Assembly: GCA_905193225.1 (NCBI GenBank)
Contig: CAJJNV010000011.1
Coordinates: forward strand, 1-52,650
DNA from: an uncultured Oscillospiraceae bacterium
GTDB lineage: Bacteria > Bacillota > Clostridia > Oscillospirales > Acutalibacteraceae
Length of the DNA: 52,650 nt
Reading direction: 5' to 3'
The notes below the pieces were generated by a model. That model worked only from the letters and a program-made list of their open reading frames with translations, was not told the origin of the DNA and ran no database searches. Positions 32,008 to 40,304 of the stretch are shown piece by piece. Made by a program: the position numbers and the translations under genes. Every line of letters begins with the position of its first letter. Position 1 is the first letter of the stretch.

Positions 32008-33986
32008 ATCGCATCTACCTCCGCCATAATTTGTTTGTTGGCAAAGCCCTTGAGGTCCATTGCGCCGGACATACAGGCGACCGTGCAGGCGCCGCAGCCC
32101 TGACAGACGGCCTCGTTGACCGATGCAACCCTTCTGGTCTCGGTCTTGCCGCCGCCCAAACGGAATTCCTTATCAATGTAAGTAATTGCGCCGTAGGGGC
32201 AGACATTCGCGCAGGTCGAACAGCCGTTGCACATCATTTCGTTGGAATGGGCAACGCAGGGGTTGCAGGTCAGCTTATCCTTGGAAAGCAGGCCGATGAC
32301 CTTCGCGGCGGCGGCCGATGCCTGAGCCACCGTTTCGGGGATGTCCTTAGGACCTTGGCAAACGCCCGAAAGGAAGACGCCGGCGGTGGGGCTTTCGACA
32401 GGACGGAGCTTGGGATGGGCCTCGGTGAAGAAATCGTTTGTGTCCATGCTGGCGGTCAGCATGGTGGCTAAAGGACGGGCGGATTTGTCCGGCTCAATAG
32501 CGGCGGCAAGCACCACCATATCGGCCTCAATCTTGATCTGCTCGTTCATAATAAGGTCGGAGGCCTGAACGGTCAGCTTTCCGTCGTGGGGAGCGACCTT
32601 TCCGACCATGCCCTTGATGTAGTGCACACCGTATTCTTCAACGGCGCGGCGATAGAACTCGTCGAAGTTCTTGCCGGGGGTACGCACATCGATATAGAAA
32701 ACATAAACATCGGTGTCGGGATATTTTTCGCGGGTGAGCATTGCGTGCTTTGCGGTATACATACAGCAAATTTTTGAGCAATAGCTCTTGCCCTTGCTTT
32801 CGTCGCAGCGGGAGCCCACGCACTGTACGAAAACGATGGTGTGGGGGTGGGTTTTGTCGGAGGGACGAAGCAGCGTGCCGCCGGTAGGTCCTGCGGCGTT
32901 CATGAGACGCTCATATTCGAGAGAGGTGACAACGTCGGGACTCTGGGAATATGCAAATTCGTCGTATTTGTCGACCTTAATGGGATTAAAGCCGGTGGCG
33001 GCGACGATTGCGCCGTATTTTTCCTCGACAAATTCGTCCTTCTGGGTATAGTCGATAGCCTTGGCCTCGCAGACGGTGGAGCACAGTCCGCATTTGCCGT
33101 TTTTAAGCTTGAGGCAGTAGTTGGGGTCGATTCTCGCAACCTTCGGAACGGCCTGGGCAAAGGGAATGTAAACAGCGGTACGGTTGTCAAGTCCGAGATT
33201 GAACTCGTTGGGCACCTTCTTCATGGGACATTTTTCGGTGCAGGCTCCGCAGCCGGTGCAGATGTCCTCTTTGACATAGCGGGCCTTTCTGCGGATTTTG
33301 ACCGAGAAGTTGCCCACAAATCCCTTGACCTCTTCAACCTCGCTGAAGGAGTATATTTTGATTTTCTCGTTCTGGGCGGCTTCAACCATTTTTGGGGTCA
33401 GAATACAAGCTGCACAGTCGAGGGTGGGGAAGGTTTTGTCTATCTGAGCCATCTTTCCGCCGATTGTGGGGGATTTCTCAACAATGTCGACCTCATATCC
33501 TGCGTCGGCAATGTCAAGAGCGGTCTGGATACCGGCGATACCTCCGCCGATTACGAGAGCGCGCTTGGTAACCGGGCTTTCGCCGGCGGTCAGGGGAGCG
33601 TTGAGATGCACCTTCGCGATGGCGGCGCGGCCGAGAATGACCGCCTTTTCGGTGGCGGTGGCCATATCCTTATGTATCCAGGAGCACTGCTCGCGGATAT
33701 TGGCTATTTCCACCATGTAGGGGTTTACTCCGGCCGATGCGGCGGCCTTTCTGAAGGTGGCCTCGTGCATACGGGGGGAGCAGGAGCAGATTACGACGCC
33801 CGTAAGACCGTATTCCTTAATGGAATTCTTAACGAGGTCCTGACCTGCCTGAGAGCACATATATTGGTAGTCGGCGGAAAAAACAACGCCGGGCTCTTTG
33901 CCGAGAGTTTCGGCAACCTTTTTTACATCGACCGTGGCGGCGATGTTACTGCCGCACCAACAGACGAATACGCCTATTCTTTGCAT
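31998..33986 (-). CDS. hdrA: heterodisulfide reductase subunit A-like flavin-bifurcating protein
   Basis: 662 residues. N-terminal CWCGSNIA (9-16) and ICSCSPRMHEATF (about 87) form the N-domain cluster region. FAD fold: ALVIGGGIAGIQTALDIADA (about 144). The HdrA signature PTLDCAACILTPKMVE follows (about 190), then CTGCGACTEKCP (about 243), and C-terminal ferredoxin motifs CNGCSTCANVCPYGAI (about 589) and CQGCGACTVACMSGAM (about 632). HdrA flavin splits electron pairs between ferredoxin and a high-potential acceptor. Here the donor module is Flx. Confidence 0.92.
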   Translation of the reverse strand: MQRIGVFVCWCGSNIAATVDVKKVAETLGKEPGVVFSADYQYMCSQAGQDLVKNSIKEYGLTGVVICSCSPRMHEATFRKAAASAGVNPYMVEIANIREQCSWIHKDMATATEKAVILGRAAIAKVHLNAPLTAGESPVTKRALVIGGGIAGIQTALDIADAGYEVDIVEKSPTIGGKMAQIDKTFPTLDCAACILTPKMVEAAQNEKIKIYSFSEVEEVKGFVGNFSVKIRRKARYVKEDICTGCGACTEKCPMKKVPNEFNLGLDNRTAVYIPFAQAVPKVARIDPNYCLKLKNGKCGLCSTVCEAKAIDYTQKDEFVEEKYGAIVAATGFNPIKVDKYDEFAYSQSPDVVTSLEYERLMNAAGPTGGTLLRPSDKTHPHTIVFVQCVGSRCDESKGKSYCSKICCMYTAKHAMLTREKYPDTDVYVFYIDVRTPGKNFDEFYRRAVEEYGVHYIKGMVGKVAPHDGKLTVQASDLIMNEQIKIEADMVVLAAAIEPDKSARPLATMLTASMDTNDFFTEAHPKLRPVESPTAGVFLSGVCQGPKDIPETVAQASAAAAKVIGLLSKDKLTCNPCVAHSNEMMCNGCSTCANVCPYGAITYIDKEFRLGGGKTETRRVASVNEAVCQGCGACTVACMSGAMDLKGFANKQIMAEVDAICK

Positions 33987-34000
33987 TGCGCTTTTCCTCC

Positions 34001-34384
34001 TTACTTACTGTATTTTCTCATGGCGCTGACGATGGCCTGCTGAGGCAGATCGTCATTAAGAAGCGCGGGGATTTCATCCTGTTTCATGTGGTTCTGACCC
34101 TGCTGGCGGATGACCGCAAGACGGACGGCTTCGACAAATTTCGCCGGCTCGACGCCTCTGGGGCAGCGCTCAACACAGGCAAGGCAGGAAAGGCACATAT
34201 AAAGGCTCTTTGAAGCCATAAGCGGCTCAACCTTGCCCTGTTCGACCATAGCCACGAACTGATGGGGATGATATTCCATTTCGTCATATGCGGGACATGT
34301 GCCCGAGCACTTGCCGCATTTCATACATTTGCGGGGATTGACACCGGCAATGCGTGTTATCTCCTCAGAGAGCTGTTTATTCAT
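34001..34384 (-). CDS. hdrC: heterodisulfide reductase subunit C-like ferredoxin
   Basis: 127 residues with two 4Fe-4S motifs, CMKCGKCSGTCPA (about 20) and CLSCLACVERCPRG (about 60). Carries electrons from HdrA to HdrB. Overlaps hdrB by eight bases and is 14 bases before hdrA. Confidence 0.92.
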   Translation of the reverse strand: MNKQLSEEITRIAGVNPRKCMKCGKCSGTCPAYDEMEYHPHQFVAMVEQGKVEPLMASKSLYMCLSCLACVERCPRGVEPAKFVEAVRLAVIRQQGQNHMKQDEIPALLNDDLPQQAIVSAMRKYSK

Positions 34385-35174
34385 TTTCGGTGCCCTCCTT
34401 TACGCCGAGAGCCTCGGCAAGAATTTCGGTGAAATATTTGACCGGAAGGCCGTTTTCACTGTTGTGGTTAAGGTTGTACATACAAAGGGGACATGCGGTA
34501 ATGAGCATTTCGGCTCCCATTCCCTTTGCCGACTCGTTGATCTGAGCAACCTTTTTTCTCGGAAGAGCTTCGTCCTCCATGGTCACATAACCGCCGCAGC
34601 ACTCGTTGCGGTAGGGGTAAACCACGGGAGTAGCGCCCAGCGCCTTGATGAAATCCTCGATAATGGTGGGATTCTCGGGGTTGTCAAAACCCATCTCCTT
34701 ACCGGGACGAAGCAAAAGACATCCGTAATATGCACCGATCTTTTTGCCCTTTAAGGGATTTTTGACCGCTGCCTTGAGCTTGTCGAAGCCCACCTTGTCG
34801 CGGAGTATCTCAAGAAAATGATAAACCTCGGTTTCTCCGTTATAGGGAGTGTCAAGGGCAAGATAGTTGTTTGCCTTGAGGTTCATATTTTCGTCATTTG
34901 CCATAGCGTCGTTTGTGCGCTTAATGACATGGTGGCAGGCCGAGCACATTGTGACCAGCGCCTGATTCTTGTCCCTTGCGGCAACCAGCGCTCTGACCGA
35001 GGAGAGCTTGGGAGCGATCTCGTCGCTTCCCATGGGATAAACGCCGCCGCAGCACTGCCACTCGGGCAGTTCTTCGAGCTCTATGCCGAGAGCCTTGGCC
35101 GAAAGTCTTGCGTATGTATCAAGATCCTTTGCCTTGTTTCTCAGCGTACAGCCGGGATAGTAGCTGTATGTCAT
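34377..35174 (-). CDS. hdrB: heterodisulfide reductase subunit B-like, two CCG domains
   Basis: 265 residues with both CCG repeats complete: Cys9 (YYPGC), WQCCGG (~40), CSACHH (~80), then YGCLL (~150), NECCGGY (~190) and ACPLCMYN (~230). This is the pattern of the two non-cubane 4Fe-4S clusters where disulfide chemistry occurs. Methanogens reduce CoM-S-S-CoB here; Clostridia lack that couple. In this cluster the partner could be a cellular disulfide, or electrons could go on to FrdAB. The best ribosome site (AAAGGA) is about 14 bases upstream of the ATG, rather far. Confidence 0.9.
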   Translation of the reverse strand: MTYSYYPGCTLRNKAKDLDTYARLSAKALGIELEELPEWQCCGGVYPMGSDEIAPKLSSVRALVAARDKNQALVTMCSACHHVIKRTNDAMANDENMNLKANNYLALDTPYNGETEVYHFLEILRDKVGFDKLKAAVKNPLKGKKIGAYYGCLLLRPGKEMGFDNPENPTIIEDFIKALGATPVVYPYRNECCGGYVTMEDEALPRKKVAQINESAKGMGAEMLITACPLCMYNLNHNSENGLPVKYFTEILAEALGVKEGTENE

Positions 35175-35219
35175 AGCTGAAAATCATTCCTTTCCCTTTT
35201 TTTAAAAGAGTTGTAAAAG

Positions 35220-35242
35220 CCGCGGGGCGGGTCGCCCCGCGG
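35220..35242 (-). terminator. GC-rich hairpin between mdh and hdrB
   Basis: A perfect 10-bp stem (CCGCGGGGCG with CGCCCCGCGG) followed on the minus strand by CTTTT. It can end the mdh transcript or limit read-through into the hdr/flx/frd genes. Confidence 0.65.
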
Positions 35243-35263
35243 AGTGTTGTCTTTGTTTATACC

Positions 35264-36211
35264 TTAGATCTTAAGACCGCTGATAACATTCTTGAGGCTG
35301 TCGGCGCTCTTCTGGAGGAGAGCCATTTCGCCCTGGGTCAGCGGGGTGGGAACCTTGCATTTGATACCCTTGTTGTTGACGATGGCGAGGGTGGACAGGC
35401 AAACGTCGCTGATGCCGTATTCGCCGTTCATCATGCTGGTTACGGTAAGGGAGGTGTCAACGCTGGAGAAAATGCAGCGAACGATCTGAGCGGTTACTAT
35501 CGAGACGGCATAGTAGGTTGCGCCCTTGTTTGCGATGATGGTGCCGCCGGAATTTTTAACATATTCCCAGATCTTTTTGCGGTCGACCGGCGGAACTGCA
35601 GGCTGATCGTTGAAGAAGCAGTCGTGATACTGGTTGATGTTTATGCTGGAAATGGTGGATATCGACCAGGGAATGAAGGAGGTGTCGCCGTGCTCGCCGA
35701 AAACGTATGCGTGAACGTTTTTCTGGCTGACGTTGTAGTATTCCGAAAGGCTGGTGCGAAGACGGGCGGTGTCGAGCAGTGTGCCCGATCCGAGCACACG
35801 ATTTTGAGGGATACCCGAAACCTTGGTGAAAACATAGGTCAGAATGTCGACCGGGTTTGCCACGATGACATAGATGGCATCGGGAGCGTATTTTGTAATC
35901 TTGGGAGCGATCTGCTTGATGATGTCGGTGTTGATTTGGGAAAGCTCAAGACGGGACTGGCCTGCCTTACGGGCAACGCCAGAGGTGATGATAACAATGT
36001 CGGCACCCTTTGCGTCGGCGTAGGTTCCGGAGTAGACATTGGAGGGATTGCAATATGCGGTACCCTGGCGGATATCCATTGCTTCACCGAAGGCCTTCTT
36101 TTCGTTGATGTCGATGAGGACGATCTCTGCCGCCGCACCCGTTACCGTAAGGGTGTAGGCGATGGTTGCGCCGACGTGTCCGGCGCCGATGACTGCTACC
36201 TTGCTGCTCAT
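35264..36211 (-). CDS. mdh: malate dehydrogenase of the LDH-like fold
   Basis: 315 residues. Rossmann motif VAVIGAGHVGATIAYTL at the N-terminus, DIN (35) for NAD selection, catalytic His174 in FGEHGDTSF and Asp147 in GTLLDTARLR. Overall it resembles L-lactate dehydrogenase, but the specificity residue (Gln102 in LDH numbering) is Arg81 in GVARKAGQSR. Arg at this site binds the second carboxylate and marks malate dehydrogenases. Flanked by fumarase genes upstream and fumarate reductase downstream, it most likely reduces oxaloacetate to malate. Automatic annotation would probably call it lactate dehydrogenase. A palindrome lies in its leader. Confidence 0.8.
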   Translation of the reverse strand: MSSKVAVIGAGHVGATIAYTLTVTGAAAEIVLIDINEKKAFGEAMDIRQGTAYCNPSNVYSGTYADAKGADIVIITSGVARKAGQSRLELSQINTDIIKQIAPKITKYAPDAIYVIVANPVDILTYVFTKVSGIPQNRVLGSGTLLDTARLRTSLSEYYNVSQKNVHAYVFGEHGDTSFIPWSISTISSININQYHDCFFNDQPAVPPVDRKKIWEYVKNSGGTIIANKGATYYAVSIVTAQIVRCIFSSVDTSLTVTSMMNGEYGISDVCLSTLAIVNNKGIKCKVPTPLTQGEMALLQKSADSLKNVISGLKI

Positions 36212-36253
36212 AAAATCATTCCTTTTCTCTAAAAAAATAGGTTTTTACCACTA

Positions 36254-36271
36254 ACAACACCCAGGTGTTGT
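36254..36271. promoter_or_regulatory. perfect operator-like palindrome before mdh
   Basis: ACAACACCCAGGTGTTGT, two perfect 8-base arms around CA. On the minus strand it lies just after a weak promoter candidate (TTGAGC, then TACAAC overlapping the palindrome) and 43 bases before the mdh start. A GGACGG/CCGTCC hairpin at 36314-36329 may end part of the fumarase transcript upstream. Likely a repressor site; regulator unknown. Confidence 0.55.
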
Positions 36272-36341
36272 AAACTTTGGTATAATTTGCTCAATGCTTT
36301 ATAAACACGCAAAGGACGGTCTCCCGTCCCTCGCAAATGCT

Positions 36342-36959
36342 TTATTTCATATAGTGAACCTTGGGCTTGACCGCAGCGGCCTGTTCTTCCTTAGCCTTGT
36401 TAAAGTCCTCTTTGACCTGGGTAAACATATTGTTGCCCTCGGTGTCGATGGAAACGATCAGCGGACCGAATTCCTTAACGCGGCAAATCCACAGAGCCTC
36501 GGGAACACCGAAGTCCAGCCATTCGACGTCTTCGATTTCCTCAACCTCTTCGGCGGCCATAACGGCGCATCCGCCGGGCAGTACGCAGTGCAGTGCACCG
36601 TATTTTTTGCAGGCGGCGGCAGTGTTGTCTCCCATTCCGCCTTTACCGATGATAAGCTTAACACCGGTCTGCTCGATGAAATCGGCTTCAAAGGCCTCCA
36701 TACGCATACTGGTGGTGGGGCCGACCGATACCATAGAATATTTGCCGGTTTTCTCGTCTTTTTTAACAATAGGGCCTGCGTGGAAAATGGCATTGCCTGC
36801 AAACTCATATTTCTCGGGGATAATTCCCTCGCGAACGCGGCGGGCGTGACCCGAGTCGCGGCAGGTGGCCATCATTCCGGTAAGATAAATCATATCACCA
36901 ACGCGAAGATCTTTAATGTCTTCGGTCTTTATGGGTGTAGTAATAACTTTCTTTTCCAT
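36342..36959 (-). CDS. fumB: class I fumarate hydratase, beta subunit
   Basis: 205 residues, the C-terminal domain of iron-sulfur fumarase as a separate subunit. Landmarks: LRVGDMIYLTGMMATCRDSGHARR, IFHAGPIV, VGPTTSMRMEAFE and LIGKGGMGD-type IIGKGGMGDNTAAACKKYGA. AGGAAA precedes the ATG. With the alpha subunit it hydrates fumarate to malate or the reverse; in this cluster malate dehydration is expected. Tartrate dehydratase is a homologous alternative. Confidence 0.88.
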   Translation of the reverse strand: MEKKVITTPIKTEDIKDLRVGDMIYLTGMMATCRDSGHARRVREGIIPEKYEFAGNAIFHAGPIVKKDEKTGKYSMVSVGPTTSMRMEAFEADFIEQTGVKLIIGKGGMGDNTAAACKKYGALHCVLPGGCAVMAAEEVEEIEDVEWLDFGVPEALWICRVKEFGPLIVSIDTEGNNMFTQVKEDFNKAKEEQAAAVKPKVHYMK

Positions 36960-36990
36960 TTTAAATTTTCCTTTCGCTCAAAAGTTATGC

Positions 36991-37896
36991 TCAGATAACG
37001 GCGCCCTTGTGGGTGATCATATCGCAGTTGCCGTCCTTATCGATGGCGAGGGTGGCGCGGCGATGTGCCCAGCATCCAGTGCTGACCGAGACAGCGAGGG
37101 TGGCGGGGTGACGGCAGATGGTCTCGACATTAAGGCCGAGGAGGCTTTCGCTTCCGCCAAGACCTTGAGGACCTATGCCGATTTTGTTGATTGCATCGGT
37201 AAGGATCTGCTCAAATTCCGCAACCTTGGGATTGGGATTGTGGCTTCCGACCTTGCGGAGCAATGCTTTTTTGGAAAGGTGGGTGGCGGTGGTAATACAT
37301 CCGCCGATACCTACGCCGATGGCGAGAGGAGGACATGCGTTAACGCCTCTGTCGGTAACAATGTCAAGTACAAAATCCACAATGCCTTCATATCCCTTTG
37401 CGGGCATAAGAACGGCCGATTTACCGGGAAGGCTGCATCCGCCGCCGGCAAAGTAAACATCCATTTCGATCTTGTCCGAATCGGGGACGATGGTCCACTC
37501 GATGTAGGGAACGCCGGTTCCGACGTTTGTACCGGTGTTGTACTCGTCGAAGGTCTCAACGGCGTTGAGACGAAGGGGAGTCTGCTGTGTGGCCTTTACG
37601 ACCGCCTGGTTGATGACATCGGTCAGTACGTTAAGGTAGGGACTGAATGCACCTGCGCGGACATAAAGGTGGACAATGCCGGTGTCCTGACATGTGGGGC
37701 GCTTTACCTCGACGGCACGCTTCTGGTTGCCGATCATAATGTCGTAAAGGGTAATTGCGCTGGGTTTTGTTTCGTTATCTCTCATTTCCTGGAGGCGCGC
37801 CATAACGTCATCGGGCAGGCGGATAGACGCCATACCGACGAAGTTGGCCACATGCTGAATGAGCTCATTTTTCTGGTTTTCGGTAATCACAATCAT
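36991..37896 (-). CDS. fumA: class I fumarate hydratase, alpha subunit
   Basis: 301 residues from ATG 37896; ATG 37899 and GTG 37890 are nearby alternatives, and AAAGGA overlaps the first ATG. Cluster ligands and landmarks: RPTCQDTGIVHLYVRAG, the FAGGGCSLPGKSAVLMPAKGYEG segment, PPLAIGVGIGGCITTATHLSKKALLR, GPQGLGGSESLLG. Oxygen-sensitive 4Fe-4S enzyme. It heads the whole minus-strand block and has a strong promoter with a Rex-like site. Confidence 0.88.
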   Translation of the reverse strand: MIVITENQKNELIQHVANFVGMASIRLPDDVMARLQEMRDNETKPSAITLYDIMIGNQKRAVEVKRPTCQDTGIVHLYVRAGAFSPYLNVLTDVINQAVVKATQQTPLRLNAVETFDEYNTGTNVGTGVPYIEWTIVPDSDKIEMDVYFAGGGCSLPGKSAVLMPAKGYEGIVDFVLDIVTDRGVNACPPLAIGVGIGGCITTATHLSKKALLRKVGSHNPNPKVAEFEQILTDAINKIGIGPQGLGGSESLLGLNVETICRHPATLAVSVSTGCWAHRRATLAIDKDGNCDMITHKGAVI

Positions 37897-37980
37897 CATT
37901 CCTTTAAATTGGTATGTTGAACCTTTGCCAAAGATTAAAGAAAATAAAAGCCTAAACTTCGACAAATATATTACGTTAGA

Positions 37981-38009
37981 AGTGTACCACAACGCAAAAA
38001 AAAATGCAA
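37981..38009 (-). promoter_or_regulatory. promoter of the fumarase genes
   Basis: On the minus strand TTGCAT (38009-38004), 17-bp spacer with a T-run, TACACT (37986-37981). About 85 bases of leader to the fumA start. Confidence 0.7.
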
Positions 38010-38017
38010 TAGCGAAA

Positions 38018-38035
38018 GTGTTATTTTTTTAACAA
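38018..38035. promoter_or_regulatory. candidate Rex operator
   Basis: GTGTTATTTTTTTAACAA matches the clostridial Rex box TTGTTAA-N4-TTAACAA at 12 of 14 defined positions, right half perfect. It lies nine bases upstream of the -35 box of the fumarase promoter. Rex senses NADH/NAD and controls fermentative reductases, which fits; its position just outside the promoter is less usual. Confidence 0.4.
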
Positions 38036-38084
38036 TCTTTTATGTTTTTTAGTAAACACTATTATGTATTTTTTATATACCCTC

Positions 38085-38113
38085 TTGAAGAAAGAGGGCG
38101 GCTGTGCTAGAAT
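38085..38113 (+). promoter_or_regulatory. promoter of rpe
   Basis: TTGAAG (38085-38090), 17-bp spacer, TAGAAT (38108-38113). The leader to rpe is about 220 bases long and contains a CAGCA/TGCTG hairpin with a T-run (about 38268-38311), so attenuation is possible. The divergent fumarase promoter is 76 bases away. Confidence 0.6.
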
Positions 38114-38342
38114 GACTGTGTGTGCGAGAGATATATTCCCTTTGTAAGAAACTTTTTTCCGTTTTTGGAAATGACCATAATGACCCGGCAGCGATTAAAC
38201 CGCACTTTGGCAGGTAATATATACATTATGATACAATCCCGTAGCACAAACCTGCAGCACAAAGAAAAATCAACAGCAATTTTAAACTGCTGAAAACAAA
38301 ACTTTTTTTACAAATAAAACACTCTTGAAAGGAGTCTTTAAT

Positions 38343-38993
38343 ATGACGCTTGTAGCACCCTCGGTGCTTTCGGCCGATTTTGCAAAACTGGGAACCGATT
38401 GCGACAGAATGAAAGAGGCAGGAGCCGACATACTTCATTTTGATGTTATGGACGGTATATTTGTACCCAATATTTCTTTTGGTATACCTGTTTTGAAGTC
38501 CCTGCATAAATATACCGATATGCCCATAGATACCCATCTGATGATAGACGAGCCCCACCGCTATATCGAGCAGTTTGCAAAGGCCGGATCGGATTACATT
38601 ACCATCCATTACGAGGCCGAAAGCGACATCGACAGCACCCTTGATATGATTAAAGAATGCGGTGCCGTTCCCTCCGTTTCCATAAAGCCGGGTACCGATG
38701 CAAGGGTCATCTTTCCCTATCTCGAAAAGGTGGGAATGGTGCTTGTTATGTCGGTGGAACCGGGATTCGGCGGACAGAGCTTTATGCCCTGCGCTCTCGG
38801 TAAAATCACGGCCATCCGAAAGGAATGCGACCGTCTCGGCCTTAAAGATATGAAGATAGAGGTCGACGGAGGCATAGGCCTTGAGACCGGCAAACAGGTC
38901 ATTGAAGCGGGAGCCGACGTGCTTGTGGCGGGAAGCGCTCTTTTCGGCGCAAAAGATCCCAGGGAATTTGTTAAAACAATAAAAAGCTTTTAA
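38343..38993 (+). CDS. rpe: ribulose-phosphate 3-epimerase
   Basis: 216 residues from ATG 38343, nine bases after AGGAG. TIM barrel with all landmarks: VAPSVLSADFAKLG, LHFDVMDGIFVPNISFG (metal His and catalytic Asp), DTHLMIDEPHRYIEQFAKAG, VMSVEPGFGGQSF, EVDGGIG with the second catalytic Asp, and VAGSALFG. Interconverts ribulose 5-phosphate and xylulose 5-phosphate. Confidence 0.95.
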   Translation: MTLVAPSVLSADFAKLGTDCDRMKEAGADILHFDVMDGIFVPNISFGIPVLKSLHKYTDMPIDTHLMIDEPHRYIEQFAKAGSDYITIHYEAESDIDSTLDMIKECGAVPSVSIKPGTDARVIFPYLEKVGMVLVMSVEPGFGGQSFMPCALGKITAIRKECDRLGLKDMKIEVDGGIGLETGKQVIEAGADVLVAGSALFGAKDPREFVKTIKSF

Positions 38994-39042
38994 AAAACGG
39001 TGATTAGACACTGTTTGCTTAATTTTAAAAGGAGTCTTTATC

Positions 39043-40236
39043 ATGAATATACCCTTTTCTCCTCCGGATATAGGCGAGGCGGAAATTGCCGAAGTGACCG
39101 ATACACTTCGCTCGGGCTGGATAACCACAGGCCCCAAGACAAAGAAATTTGAAAAGCTTATAAAGGAATATACCGGCGCGGCGGGATGTGCCTGCCTCAA
39201 TTCCCAGACCGCCTGCGGGGAAATGACCCTGCGGCTTCTCGGGGTGGGCGAGGGGGACGAGGTCATCGTTCCAGCTTATACCTACACCGCCACGGCAAGC
39301 GTTGTCTGCCATGTGGGAGCCACCCTTAAAATGGTGGATGTAAAGCCGGGCACCCTTGAAATGGACCGCGAAAAGCTCGAAGCCGCCGTAACCGACAAGA
39401 CCAAGGTCATAATCCCCGTTGATGTGGCCGGAATTATGTGCGATTACGACAGCATTTATGAAATCGTCGAGCGGAAAAAGGCCCTTTTTACCCCTGAAAA
39501 CGACATCCAAAAGGCCATCGGCCGTATAATCGTTATGGCCGACGGCGCCCATTCTTTCGGAGCGGTCAGAAACGGTGTAAAAAGCGGAAATCGCGCCGAC
39601 TTCACCAACTTTTCCTTCCACGCCGTCAAAAATCTCACCACCGCCGAGGGCGGGGCGGTCACCTGGCGGCACATCGACGGAATCGACGACGGGGAAATTT
39701 ATAAAAAATATATGCTGCTTTCCCTCCACGGCCAAACCAAGGATGCACTGCACAAAAGCGGCATCGGCGCCTGGGAATATGACATCGTTGAGCCGTATTT
39801 TAAGTGTAATATGACCGATATTATGGCCTCTGTCGGCCTTGTCCAGCTTTCCCGATACGAGGGACTGCTTGCCCGCCGTCAGCAAATAATCGCAAAGTAT
39901 AACGCCGCCTTTTCCGACGACAGGTTTATAACCCCCGCCCACAGGGGAGAAAATTTCTGTTCCAGCGGGCATCTCTACCTTTTGAGAATAAAGGGTATCG
40001 ACCACCAGAAGCGGTGCGAAATTATCAACAAAATGGGCGAAAAGGGCATTGCCTGTAACGTTCATTACAAGCCGCTCCCGCTGCTTTCGGCCTATAAAAA
40101 ACGGGGCTTTGACATCGCAAATTATCCCGAAAGCTATAAGATGTACGAAAACGAGATTTCCCTTCCCCTCCACACCCTTCTCACCGACGAGCAGGTGGAT
40201 TACATCATTTCGTCCTTAAAGGAAATCGTAAAATAA
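39043..40236 (+). CDS. DegT/DnrJ/EryC1/StrS-type PLP aminotransferase
   Basis: 397 residues. Landmarks: GWITTGPKTKKFE, CACLNSQTACGEMTLRLLGV, the PAYTYTATASVVCHVGA segment, DGAHSFGA (PLP Asp and neighbour), SFHAVKNLTTAEGG with the Schiff-base Lys, and YKPLPLL near the C-terminus. Members aminate UDP- or dTDP-keto sugars for surface glycans. The residues 145-165 region has an insertion (KKALFTPENDIQKAIGR). No sugar genes stand beside it, so the substrate is open. Its ribosome site and leader (AAAGGAGTCTTTA) are nearly identical to those of rpe, 49 bases downstream of which it starts, so they probably form an operon. Confidence 0.88.
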   Translation: MNIPFSPPDIGEAEIAEVTDTLRSGWITTGPKTKKFEKLIKEYTGAAGCACLNSQTACGEMTLRLLGVGEGDEVIVPAYTYTATASVVCHVGATLKMVDVKPGTLEMDREKLEAAVTDKTKVIIPVDVAGIMCDYDSIYEIVERKKALFTPENDIQKAIGRIIVMADGAHSFGAVRNGVKSGNRADFTNFSFHAVKNLTTAEGGAVTWRHIDGIDDGEIYKKYMLLSLHGQTKDALHKSGIGAWEYDIVEPYFKCNMTDIMASVGLVQLSRYEGLLARRQQIIAKYNAAFSDDRFITPAHRGENFCSSGHLYLLRIKGIDHQKRCEIINKMGEKGIACNVHYKPLPLLSAYKKRGFDIANYPESYKMYENEISLPLHTLLTDEQVDYIISSLKEIVK

Positions 40237-40304
40237 CCGCCTTCCCGTTTGCCGCAGCGCAAAACAGACGGACGGCCTTCAAATAATCAAGCAAAAACAA
40301 GAAG

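Noticed and set aside
32841..34043. 400-codon open frame on the plus strand
   Set aside because: Antisense to hdrA, whose motifs are complete; composition is that of a shadow frame.
35264..36211. L-lactate dehydrogenase identity
   Set aside because: The residue that decides lactate against malate is Arg, and the context is the fumarate branch.
39025..40173. 382-codon open frame on the minus strand
   Set aside because: Antisense to the DegT aminotransferase, which carries its PLP Lys and a ribosome site.
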